Positions 37,401 to 48,232 of a stretch of DNA of 64,000 nucleotides are shown in pieces. Origin of the DNA: Oxyruncus cristatus. Taxonomy: Eukaryota; Chordata; Aves; Passeriformes; Cotingidae. The position numbers and the translations under genes are program-made. The notes under the pieces were generated by a model. It saw nothing but the letters and a program-made list of their open reading frames with translations, made no database searches and was not told where the DNA came from. Each line of letters starts with the position of its first letter. Position 1 is the stretch's first letter. The stretch lies in assembly GCA_013399855.1 (NCBI GenBank), contig VXAY01004336.1, positions 1,050,076 to 1,114,075 of the forward strand. Reading direction: 5' to 3'.

Positions 37401-38565
37401 CTTCACATGTGCATGTTTCAGGTTCTACCTCCACCTCTTATACCACTTGCTGCTTGCTCCAATCCACTTCTTTGCTTCCCAGTCTGATCACGCTCATCAC
37501 AAACAGTTCCTTGACCTATTAACAAGAAGGATATTCCTTTCCACTTCCTTGAGGTGCAGAAAATTGGATTCTACTGTTATCTTCCCAGTCCAATAAAGTC
37601 TTAAAACATTTCCTCCCACTTCTTAATGCAGATTTTTCCAAGACCTCAAACTGTAACAGGAAATTATTTGAGTGATTTTGTTGTTAAAGAACACAGCAAA
37701 GCATCAGGAGACAAGTGCTCTATGCTCTGATTTGCTAGACTGTTTGAATTTAGGTTGAATCTCTCCCTTGTAAATATGAAATAACTTTTCTACCTCATCC
37801 ATTAATATTTGGAACTTGAAGGCTGTCAAGCGTAAGACGTTATACAAATGCAAAGCATAGGCCTAGTCTCATCTTTTTTAATGATACACCCAACACTCAT
37901 ATAAAATAGCAACAGGAGTACATGAAAAATCACAATAAGCAAATAGCCTAATAATGCATGCTAAAAGCTACCAGGACAATAAATTCAGTTTTCCCTGGGA
38001 TTGTTAAATTAGTCTTCTGATGGCTCAACACAGTCTCTTCACAATTACTTCCTATGGAGGATCCTGACACATTGAGCTCATTACACAGCTCGTCTTTAAA
38101 GAAAAAACACACATGCATTTAAAGCAAACACCTAAAATTCAACAGTTCAGATTTTTAATAAACTATGCTGCAAAGGAGTTTGCAACTGGATTATTCCTAA
38201 GGAAGTAAGACACCTGCCTTATAAATTTGAAATAAACAGACATAAAGCAGTATCAAGACACTGATCTTTCTGTGCTGTACAAACACACTCAAAGCATCTT
38301 ATTTTTTCACAATGGTTCTTCTCAAGATATATCCATACAGATATCATGTATTCTTCTTTCTTTTTGACGACTCATCTCGAAACTTCCAGAAGTTTCACTG
38401 GGCATAAAAAGCCCTGCTACAGGAGAACTTATAAATAGTCTCTGATGCTGTAGCCAAGATCAAACTAAGTCAACATATGCCATCTTTACACTTTCTATGG
38501 GGCACATGACTCTTTGCTGTGTACCAGTCACATCTTCAAGAGCAATGCTCGAGAAAGTGTCTCAC

Positions 38566-38589
38566 CTGGAGCAGCTCATACTTCAATTT
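38566..38589 (-). CDS. Candidate short exon
   Basis: Very strong donor CTCCAG then GTGAGA (38565-38560) preceded by KLKYELLQ in phase 0. The frame is open a further 50 bases or so upstream (ELHKGQHNLTLGK), so a longer exon is possible. It lies in a locally GC-rich stretch (about 38540-38860) where chance open frames are common. Confidence 0.35.
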
Positions 38590-39124
38590 CTTCCCAAGAG
38601 TTAGGTTGTGTTGGCCTTTGTGTAGCTCAGCACCTGGGTCAGGTACTCACCTGCAAAATGAAGCCACAGCCAAGCACACACCCTTCCAGCTGGGAGCCCC
38701 CACCTCGGGTCTTCAACAGCCTTGCACTTCCTCTATTGAACAAGGCTCTGCCCAAGTCCCCCCCTCCCCAGGAAATGCCTCCCTACTTCTACTCCCAGGA
38801 GCACAGTCCTCAACAAGAGGATGCAGCCAGTGCCATGAACACTCCTAAGACCAGGGAGCATGAAATCAGACAGAGGATAAATATGGGCACACACTCAACA
38901 GGAGAGCATAATTCTTTTATTTATTTATAGGTTCAAGTCAGCCTGACCCCCAGCCTGCACATCCATTTATGCATTTTCTGTCCCACACATATTAATTTGT
39001 GGTCATCTTTAATATTTTATGAATTAAGCTTGATTCTACTCCATTATGCACTAAAAGGAGAAGAAAAAGCAGCAGCTACTAATGTCATAGATGAGTGTTT
39101 TCACTTGTTATAAATTCCATTCAC

Positions 39125-39217
39125 CATGAACTGACTGGACAACACGCACTCCCCAAAAATAAACGCTTCTGCTCTTTGCACCTCTTTTACTGAAGTGACT
39201 TCTATTTTTTTGATTAC
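39125..39217 (-). CDS. 93-base exon
   Basis: Strong acceptor (TTATGCTTTGTTGTTCACAG, AG at 39219-39218) and donor TTCATG then GTGAAT (39124-39119). Phase 0 to 0, 31 codons with VTSVKEVQRAEAFIFGEC and VLSSQFM. One of the clearest coding segments in the window; joins the exon at 39970 exactly in frame (NPVITE then VIKKIE). Confidence 0.75.
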
Positions 39218-39969
39218 CTGTGAACAACAAAGCATAACATATGGTAGCTTCAGTAACCTGAACAGCTCAATTCATTAACAGTCAAATGCAAACTTCAACA
39301 CTCAGCTGGGACAGCTAGTAGGCCATCCAAAATCTGACAGTGAGGAAATTCCTTTTGAATTTCCCCATGTACATTATTCTAACACTGATTCAGCAAGCCA
39401 TTCAATCCTCCTTCTGTATATCAAGTTTTTAATCCCAAAATCACAGAACGAACCTTCAGTTTATGACACTTCCTCTTCTCCAAAAATCTGCCCCAGGGAA
39501 TTTATAAGCAGTTGCTATCTCCCATCTCTGCCATTATTAAGCCACAAAAGCCAGAGTACCTTCAGTCTTGGTCTCTCACGTAACTCCAGACTGTTCATAC
39601 CACATCATCTTTGTAGCCCAGATGTTCCTGTATGTGTTCCACTAGAATTTAATATTTTCTGCACGTAGCCCAGAACTATGTACAGTATTTGACATGAAGT
39701 CTCCCTAATACCTTCTCTATCTCCACTGAAGATCACATCTGCTTCCATTTCACACTCAGTATCACATAAGAGTACCCCTGTTTGACTGTGGCAGTCAGGC
39801 CTTTTCCTCCACGCCTGTTTTAAGGGATGACCTGCCAGCCGATAGCACACTTGTTGTTAATAATCATTCAGTAGATAACTTTGCTTTTAGAGCTATTTAA
39901 CTTCCTGTCATTCCAATTGCTTCAGTCATCACAGACATTCAATTCTTCCTGTGCAGTAATCCAACTCAC

Positions 39970-40031
39970 CTCAGTGATGACTGGGTTTCCTAACTTAGCC
40001 TCATCAGCAATTGTCCTTTTCATACAGTTAT
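39970..40031 (-). CDS. 62-base exon
   Basis: Acceptor with a T-rich tract (GTCTTTTTACTTCACC upstream; AG at 40033-40032) and perfect donor CTGAG then GTGAGT (39969-39964). Phase 1 to 0, including MKRTIADEAKLGNPVITE. The exon joins that at 39125 in frame. Confidence 0.65.
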
Positions 40032-40096
40032 CTCAGCCAGTACGGTGAAGTAAAAAGACCAGCTCTCCACTAATACTGATCTAGATCAGTAATTCC

Positions 40097-40200
40097 TTTA
40101 TTCATGCAGAGTCACAACTTCTCCTTCAGGAGACACGCCACAATTCTTCAGCCAAGCCCTGGACTTCCAGTTTAGTTATTTTCAGTGTCGCGCCCGCCAT
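40097..40200 (-). other. Mini open frame with good start context and a downstream AATAAA
   Basis: On the minus strand ACCATGG at about 40202 starts a 24-codon frame (MAGATLKITKLEVQGLAEEL, then WRVS and a stop at 40126-40128). An AATAAA follows at 40102-40097. The CpG-bearing start is unlike its AT-rich surroundings. It could be an alternative start exon of the same gene (a poor donor TGGC then GTGTCT would give the phase needed at 40031) or chance. Confidence 0.25.
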
Positions 40201-41330
40201 GGTGTGTACACATAGAACTGAAGCCTTCTGCTCCTTTTGTCTACAACAGCCAGTATTTAACCAATAATAATATGATTTTAGTCTTCCATGACCTAATTGT
40301 GGCAAATCCATGATGCATTTTATCCTGTTTTCCACTTATCTTTGTGTACTTAATTACTTTTTCCATTCCAAATTTGTTTTAAATCCTTGAATACTGTTGA
40401 GACCAGAAGTAAACAGTGTGAAGATTTCATTCTCTTCTTTTAAAATAAACAGAAGTATATGTCTTTTGCTATATTACTATCTCAACTGCTACATTCAACC
40501 TGAGAGACGACAACCAACCCTGAGAGGTTTTTTTAACCTGGCTCCAGTGTTCTGTGCCAACTCTCCCAGACCCCCAAAGCAGAGACCCTTTGCTGACTTA
40601 GTTTGGATTTTAGAAGCAGGCGCAAGATGTTTATTCTGATCATTTCCATGGATTTTTCATTTCTGCCCTATATTTCTTCCCTGTTCAAACCTTCATCTGT
40701 ATCTAAAAGTGGTTACAATTGCTAACTTTAGGGGCAGCAGACACATTTTTCAACTACAGCCTGATCTTCAGAACAACATAGCCAAGTTCTCTTCTCCTCC
40801 TCCTTTTATTATTTTTCCCCTCTTCATCTTAAATTTCTCCATCCTCTAGCTTTTGGCAATTCACATGCTATTCCTTGCAGTTTCTGCTCTCCAACAATCA
40901 ATCTACTCCTTCACTTCATACCTTTTAGGTTTTCTGGTAACTTGCAGTACCTTAGTCTCACAGCAAGGTCCACAGCCCCTCTTGGCAAGCTTTCTCTCCT
41001 CCTTAAAATGCAGTTTCCAAGCAGCTGTTGTACCTTCCACTTAAGACAGTCCAAGCCTTTTCTTTTTTCTTTTTTTTTTTTTTATTTTATTTAAACCTCC
41101 AACTCCTACAGGTCTTCAGCCCTGTGGACAAATCAAACAAACCAGTTCTTCTAACTTCTCAGAACATGCCCTGCTAAAATGAAACTTCCTTGAAATAAAA
41201 ACACTTTGCGGCTGACATATACTTACCCTTCAGTTTAATTCAAAATTAGGAGCTCTAATCTAGCAGTGGAAAGCAAGAAACATTGTCAGCCAGTGAGAGA
41301 CCAGAGATATTCCAGAATTTAAAGATATAC

Positions 41331-41403
41331 CTTCTGGTTCTGGGCAGGCTGTAAACATGAGCTTTCATTTACTCTGCATTCCATCACAATTAATGGCCAA
41401 AAT
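41331..41403 (-). CDS. Exon, possibly carrying the start codon
   Basis: Donor CAGAAG then GTATAT (41330-41325) ends FWPLIVMECRVNESSC plus LQPAQNQK. Acceptors at 41405-41404 (phase 2) or 41410-41409 (phase 0, adding two codons) are both possible. An internal ATG (MECRVNE) could be the translation start if the upstream exon is non-coding. Coding look is strong. The next exon found (40031) starts in phase 1, so a linking exon is missing. Confidence 0.6.
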
Positions 41404-43189
41404 CTACCCTATGATAATCCAGTGTACTGACTTCCGACTTAGTCAGCACTGGGAAGTGTACTTACAAAAGCATATTTGAGAAACACCTTGCCTTTATACA
41501 CTACCACAGTATCTAAAAAGCTGCTCTGTAGCTCTGAGCAACCATGTCTGCCTCACTAAATCAAACAGCCCTCCAGATTTTGAAGCACAGCATGAACCTT
41601 TAACAGAAAACCACCTCCTATCTGGTGGAAGACTGCGCCTATATTAAGTGCCTCCAGTAACAATTTAAGATCTCCAGCATGCCCACAACAAGCCTATGAG
41701 CAGGGAAGGAGGGTGCCAGTGGCCAAGTGCTACAGCAGGACACATGAGCCTCTCTAGCAAAGTCACAGTGAATGGTCTCCAGTGAATCTGGGAAACATCG
41801 TTGCTCTCCTAACTTTAGCCTGTGGCATGATTTTGTTAACATGGAAGTACTGGCATGAAGGCAGTCTGGGCCTTCTGTGCAACGGAGTGAACTTGCTGGC
41901 ACAGACAAGTGCAAGGCATCGAGGCAGTAAATCCCAGGAACCACCACATTCCTGGTATGCCTGCATCTCCACCGCAGTGCACAGGCACCTGCCTGCTGCC
42001 TCCTGAAACCCAGAGGGGAAACTCAGTGCCGCAGCATGAAATATCAACTGACATGCTTAGTTACTAACCCACATAAAATGGGGGCCCTGAAAGGGCACAC
42101 AGCTCTGTCAGCTCCAACAGCCCCACACCATGGCAAGGGCTGCCCACCGTCCGTGACGGTGGTCTCTGCACCAACCTCCCTTGGCCACCGTCACCATCGT
42201 GTTCATCTCTCCAGAGAACACACTGACGCTACTGGTGCCTTCTGCTCTCATGACCCATCTCATCACCAGCTTAAGCCAAGCCTTTGCAGCAGCGGGCTGG
42301 GTGTTCTGCCACCCTTCAAATCGGGGACTGTAGCACTGGATGCTTTGAAAAAGCAATTCATTGTTAGCATGAGGAAGTAATACCCTACTTTTACTCCAGA
42401 AACACTTAAAAGTGCTTTATCTTGTTAATTCTAGGTCAGCTGAGCGCACGTGTGGTATGGATTACACTGACCTTTTTAAAGCTCCCAACATTTTTAAATA
42501 AGTAGGACACTCAACATCAGACACAAGCCAAGCTGCACACCTCCTGTACACCACACACCAAGATCTGCCAGTAGGCTTTACATGCAGAACCAAGGAATAG
42601 TTACTTTATAAAGCCTGGCTCATATGGCTCATAAATACAAATGTGAAATAAATTATAAATGCCAAGTTTGACCCAGTACCATATTAAATCAATACAGGTA
42701 TTTTACAAAAATAAATGCCTGTATTTGATGAACTAAAGTGACCTTTGCAAAGCCAACCAACAAATCAGTGGCAGATTTACAAACAGAGCAAGTATTTACA
42801 GCTGAGCAATAGAAAGGTCTACATTAAAGATAAAAGTTGTCTTGCTGCTTTCAAAACACAATAGCATTGTCATTTCAAGCAGAACTGAGACGTTTCATCC
42901 TTAAATATCTGAACACAGTATCTGCAGACTTCAAACACATGCAAGGATCAACATGCAAATGACCATAGAATTCAAGTTTAAAGAAGTTAATACTATGATT
43001 CCCTGGAGATGTTAATTTGCAAGTGCCAGATTTTTGAAAGTTTTAACCTTCCTCTCTGCACTATGAGCTGCCATATACACTGGACCCTTGGACACAATTC
43101 CATTCTTTTCCTCCTTTTCACAGACACCTTGTCTGAGAGAGGGAAGGAAGAAGAGAAGGAAAAAAAAACAACATGTTTAAGTAAATTAC

Positions 43190-43653
43190 CTTTGGATCAG
43201 CCTCCTCCCCTCGCCCAGTTAAAGTTTTCTCGAGGTCAGATTAGCACTCTGAAAGGAGAGCAGGCGCCGGCAGGCCCCGTGGCAGGCGGTGCTGTGACAG
43301 ATGCGGGGCAGACCCAAGGGAGGCAGCCATGTGCTCAGCCCCGCATCCCCCGAAAGGGCATCCCGGGAGGAAGTTCTCACTTCGCACCGACCCGGGCAAG
43401 TAACTCGGAGGAGCTCAACAGCTATCGCTTCCAGCGGCTTTCTCCTGGGCCATATGTTTTCCCCTGACATTAGCGAGGCGTTTCAGGGGAGCCAAACCGC
43501 TCTACCCGCTCTGTCGCGGACCCGCTCGCCAGCTGGGCGTCGGAGCCGCCTCCCCCGGAGGCAGGGGCGAAGCCGGCCCAGCCGGCGGGGCACCCACCCG
43601 CGACACCCACCCCACGGGGCTGCTTTCCGTCCCCGGAGGGAGCTGCCCGCCCG
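43190..43653 (-). other. Probable non-coding first exon of the minus-strand gene (5' end in the gap)
   Basis: Reading left out of the GC island, a donor ATCCAAAG then GTAATT (43189-43184) marks a possible end of the first exon. All frames just before it contain stops, so it would be 5' untranslated. A good acceptor (CTCTCCTTTCAG at 43251-43249) lies inside, so there may be two 5' exons. Confidence 0.4.
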
Positions 43654-44360
43654 NNNNNNNNNNNNNNNNNNNNNNNNNNNNNNNNNNNNNNNNNNNNNNN
43701 NNNNNNNNNNNNNNNNNNNNNNNNNNNNNNNNNNNNNNNNNNNNNNNNNNNNNNNNNNNNNNNNNNNNNNNNNNNNNNNNNNNNNNNNNNNNNNNNNNNN
43801 NNNNNNNNNNNNNNNNNNNNNNNNNNNNNNNNNNNNNNNNNNNNNNNNNNNNNNNNNNNNNNNNNNNNNNNNNNNNNNNNNNNNNNNNNNNNNNNNNNNN
43901 NNNNNNNNNNNNNNNNNNNNNNNNNNNNNNNNNNNNNNNNNNNNNNNNNNNNNNNNNNNNNNNNNNNNNNNNNNNNNNNNNNNNNNNNNNNNNNNNNNNN
44001 NNNNNNNNNNNNNNNNNNNNNNNNNNNNNNNNNNNNNNNNNNNNNNNNNNNNNNNNNNNNNNNNNNNNNNNNNNNNNNNNNNNNNNNNNNNNNNNNNNNN
44101 NNNNNNNNNNNNNNNNNNNNNNNNNNNNNNNNNNNNNNNNNNNNNNNNNNNNNNCCGCCGCCGGGCCGGGCTGGAGGGGCGGGGAGCCCGGGGCGGGGAG
44201 CTCCGAGCGGGCGGGATCGCCCCTTTCCCTGCCCGCGCCGCACAAAGGGGACCCGCCGCTGCCGCCTTTGTTCGGCCGAGCGGCGCCGGCAGGGGAGGGC
44301 GGCGGGTGGCAGGCTGGACGCTTCTCCCACACGAAGATTGTTCCTCCGCCACTGCCAGAC
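43200..44360. promoter_or_regulatory. GC-rich CpG island promoter
   Basis: A sharp rise in G+C and CpG against the AT-rich surroundings. GC boxes of the form GGGGCGGGG are seen at 44176-44184 and 44190-44198. There is no obvious TATA box in the visible part. Established knowledge: such islands mark vertebrate promoters, often bidirectional. It is the only such island in the window and sits at the 5' side of the minus-strand exon series. Confidence 0.8.
43654..44154. other. Assembly gap of 501 N in the CpG island
   Basis: Continuous N flanked on both sides by CCG-rich sequence. GC-rich first exons are often missing from short-read bird assemblies. Length may be an estimate. The transcription start is probably inside. 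Confidence 0.99.
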
Positions 44361-47300
44361 ACGGAGTAACTTCACCGAAGTTAATTTAGGTCTGTGATGA
44401 AAACCTCTTCACCTGTGCCAAGCGCTGCTCGGCATCGAGCACTGAAGTCAGCCTACGCGCGGTGCTTCAGCTGCCTGTTTATGCCTCAGGAGCTGACTCC
44501 TGTTAAATTAAGGGTGGGTGTTTTATTGCTCAGGGTAGATGGGATCGTGAAGACTGCTTTCTTAGCGTTCTGTCCTTGGCAGCCAGCTAGAACTACTGAA
44601 AAACGGGTTTCAGATGCACCTTTATCCCATTGTTTGTGGTGCAGACTGCTGCTTTCAAACGTTGCCACTCATTTGCCTACTGTTCTAAGTGTCCAGTTGC
44701 TCGCTGATTATTGAGGTACCTTTTAAAGCACTTTTTTTCTTTTTTGGTCACAGTACTCTAATGCTCATCCTATAAACCTCTTCCAACCTTACCGATTTCA
44801 GACCTTCTGTTCAGGTATTTGAGGTCAATGCATGCCACCCTGTCATGCCAGTTAAAAGGATAGGGAGGGGAGAATTTACCCTCATTCACATCTCGCTTAG
44901 AAGAGACTGACATATTTACAAATGGTAAGTATGAGGCCTTCTCTGAAGGGTAGTTAGATTTCAGGCATTTGTATAGAGGTGGAATGAGTAAAACCACACA
45001 TTACTGTATATCCACAAGGGACATTTTAAGAAAGCAGTAACAAAACTAGACTACCCTAGGGTTGTTAATACCAGGTATAAACTTGATATGCTCTCTAACT
45101 GAGCAGCCCTCCTTAAAAGCTCTTTCCCCGTCATGTTCATTAAGCCCCAGCAGTTAGAAGAACCCACCCTGGAGCCCTTACTGTTTGCCCAGAGCTCGGC
45201 TTCCCAGACAGAGAGGCAGGGTAGCACTAATCCTTTGGTGCGAAGCCAGCTCCTCAAGTTTAGTACTAGACCAAGTTGCTTTTTTGGGCTCCAAAGAAGC
45301 AGGTGGCTTGTTAGTTCCCCTGCCTATAGCCTAGAAATTTTCTGTGTGGTCCATGAGGTGCCTGTGGAAAGATACAGGTAATGTGAGGAAGGAGGGGAAT
45401 GTGCAGCATGTGAGCTCTTCCACATCATCAAGGGCCTTCTGCTTCCTGCACATGGTAACATGGCAACCTTAGAGAAGGGTATGTGAGTTTTAACCTTTAT
45501 TCCTGTAGCTGAGTGAGGGGGAGGAAATAATTTTTTTGTTTTATCTTACATTTAAAGAAGGATGTGGTTGGGGGTAAAAAGTCTGAAAGTATGTAATAAG
45601 CATGGAGAAGCCATCAGGCCAGCCTTAAGTAAAGCCAGTGTGCTAGAGCTACATCATACATCCTAGGTACTATTGAGATCTACTTGCTGAATTATGCACT
45701 AGGGACAGAAGCCAACCATCAGCCCTGTAGCTTCTGCTGAACAAACCCCCTGCCCACACGGAGGGTACTTCATTTGTTCAATACACAGGCACCCCACCTC
45801 GTGTGACCAGCTTCTACAGGACGTACGTTCTGCGTTTCATTCTTTAGGCTGGATGTCTGTGGTAGGGAAGGAGTAGGCAAATGCATCTGTAAAGTAAAAC
45901 TAGATAACTTGTTCTGGCCAGAAAATTTCTCAGTTCCTAGTCAAAAGAGAGGCTTGTCAGTATTTTAACTTTAAATCAATGTACAAACATTTGCTAAAGC
46001 CTAGGCATATATATAGCAGTTCCGTTGTGCCATTAGTGACAAAACAAGGACTGTGGAGTTGTCTTACACTATTACCTGGTAAGTTTTTCACGTCCGGTCA
46101 TCACATGATGGATAGCTTTAATAAATTATGCCACACTGTGTAGCTGCTCTCTCTGGGAAGAAGTATGGAATAATACAATTAAAGTCTCACCTTTTAATTT
46201 TAATATAACTGCTAAAATATGATTTTTGTTCTCACCATCAAGACAAGTGACAGCTTCAGACAGATGACCAACCCGTTGAAGCAGTGGTGAGAGGTCCTCC
46301 CACTGCAAGGCTAGCTGCAGCCATGAGCTCGTCTTGAACACCCATGTTCGTCATCACGTTCCATATCCCTCTAATGTAACCAGCACCATGGCCCTAGGAT
46401 GATGTTTAGGGGTACCTTACATGATTATCCTTGTACACAGATCTATGCATTTTGAGATGCTGATTTATAAATAAATAAGCATATAAACCCCTGATTTATA
46501 AATAATATCTAAGGCAAGAAACTGATTTTATAAACATGGTTATACCTGATTAAACTCTTCTGACCCCATAAGACTGCTCAATGGGAGTAAAAAAATGTGC
46601 ATAAGAAATTGTGTTGTCTGGACTGGGTTAAGAACCTCTGGAAATAAACATAAAATTGTTGCATTCCAGACTGATTTTTTTCTTTTTGCTTTCCAAATAA
46701 CATTATTGTCAAATGCATTAATCTTGTCAGTCCATTAAAATATTTCATAAGTTTTAAAAGGTTTTGAGATTGAAAAAATTAACCCCCCAGATACTGATCA
46801 TAACTGTCTTTCTAAATCCATATGCTAATAAGACCAGGAATAAAGCTTTGTTGATCTAACCAATAGGTTTATTCTGAAACAGCTGACACCACTTAAAACT
46901 GTTTTAATTAACACAGGTTCTCAAGGTTCAGTTCTAATGCAGACAAGCTCTGTCCACCTTTAACAGAGCCTCATTATTGTTCACGCTACTTGAATCTGCC
47001 ATTAGCAGTAAGTCTCCATCTCACAGCTGCTGCTGAACCTGTGGCGTGCTTGCATTCGAAGAGGATTTCAGTTGTATTTTGGCATGGCATATGCTATTCA
47101 CAATGTCACCTGTAACTGTAAGAATGACTGAGCTGGTTAGCTCTAAAATCCCGTCTGTGGAAAGTTTGGGGTTTGGATATGTTCTCCTTATGTAAACTTA
47201 TGTGTAAGGATTTAAAAATGCAGACTGCTGCCTGAACTACTCATTGAATTAGGCACAGCAACTCAAGTACTAAGTGTTGTAGCCTTTGTCCTTGCCCCTG

Positions 47301-47990
47301 CACCTGTAGGATGTATTTAGATCTGAGACCTTCCAGTCAGCTGACCAGGAGGTGTGAACTGGGGTCAGCAACATGCTCAAGAGACCAAGCTGTAACCTGC
47401 ACCATCACCAAGTCTTATTGTACTCAGCCTGGGTTATATCCATTAGAGAGGCATGTGCATGACTTCGGATGGTCAACCTGGTCTGCCTGCTCAGCCTGTC
47501 CAGCCATCACCTCAGCTATGCCTGCTGAGGTGGGGATGAAATGGCTGGAAAAAGCACCACCTTAGCCATCAGCTGGATCAGTCCGTACCTACACGTTACT
47601 GGGCTGCATGTACACACTGAACAAAGCTCAGTGAGCAATATTTCACAAAAAACTGGCTGAGTCCTCCATTTCCAACCCTCCTGTACATCCGTCTGCTTGC
47701 ACAACCTCTGTAGTCTTTGTGCACTGGACAGTATTATGTAAGTTTGGGGGTTTTTTTACTTTAATCATAAGCTTTGTAGAAAATGTGTGAGCAATGTGTT
47801 AGTAGAGGCTGTAAATGGTGCAGGTATTTAGGAATGCTGGGAAAAGTTCTTTCTCAGTGTTGTTTGAAGCAGAGGACTGATGACAAAGGAAAAGTGTTAG
47901 TCATGCTAACCCATTCATCTGGTCGTCAATAGTGTGGTGAAACAAACCAGAAACACCCTTCTCAGCTCCCTGAAGGTCTCAACACTACTT

Positions 47991-48232
47991 AGAATCATAG
48001 AACGGTTTGTGTAAGAGACCCTTAAGATAATCTAGTACCAGTCCCCTGCCATTAGCAGGGACACCTTCCACTAGAGCAGGTTGTTCAGAGCCCAGTCCAG
48101 TCTGGCCTTGAAACTTCAAGGGGTGGGAACCTGTTCCAGTACCTCACCACCCTCATAGTGAAGAATTTCTTCCTTATCTAATCTAAACCTACTCTCAGTT
48201 TAAAGCCATTACTCTTGTCCTGTCTTTAGGAC
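47991..48232 (-). mobile_element. CR1 LINE 3' fragment
   Basis: Reverse-complement CR1 3' region, longer than the others: AGAATCATAGAACGGTTTGT, GCAGGGACACCTTCCACTAG, CAGGTTGTTCAGAGCC, CCTGTTCCAGTACCTCACC, GAAGAATTTCTTCCTTAT, and GTTTAAAGCCATTACTCTTG. 5' truncated. Confidence 0.9.

Larger units (their letters stand above)
1..43653 (-). other. Locus of an unidentified many-exon minus-strand gene, 5' end at the GC island, 3' end beyond the window
   Basis: On the minus strand this interval holds a series of short open segments, each preceded by an AG acceptor and followed by a GT donor. Most neighbouring phases agree: 28295 to 15649, 15688 to 7538 and 3319 to 1 can each be read through without a frame conflict. 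The GC island at the right end is a natural promoter and position 1 cuts the gene. I do not recognise the protein, so no function is offered. Known breaks are missing exons between 41331 and 40031, between 39125 and 29520, and between 7538 and 3319. Introns range from about 110 bases to several kilobases and contain AT-rich DNA, low-complexity runs and two CR1 fragments (22821-22983 and 24717-24970). Individual acceptor choices were made by eye and some were picked to fit phase, so the whole chain is stronger than any weak member. Confidence 0.7.

Noticed and set aside
39605..39850. 81-codon minus-strand frame
   Set aside because: The surrounding DNA resembles an old repeat more than an exon, and no donor or acceptor pair fits.
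41639..42380. Several overlapping frames on both strands in a locally GC-rich stretch
   Set aside because: Frames overlap on both strands without splice structure; ascribed to base composition.
43301..44389. Open frames of 286-362 codons on both strands across the CpG island
   Set aside because: They run through 501 N, which cannot contain stops; GC-rich flanks also lack stops. Not evidence of coding.
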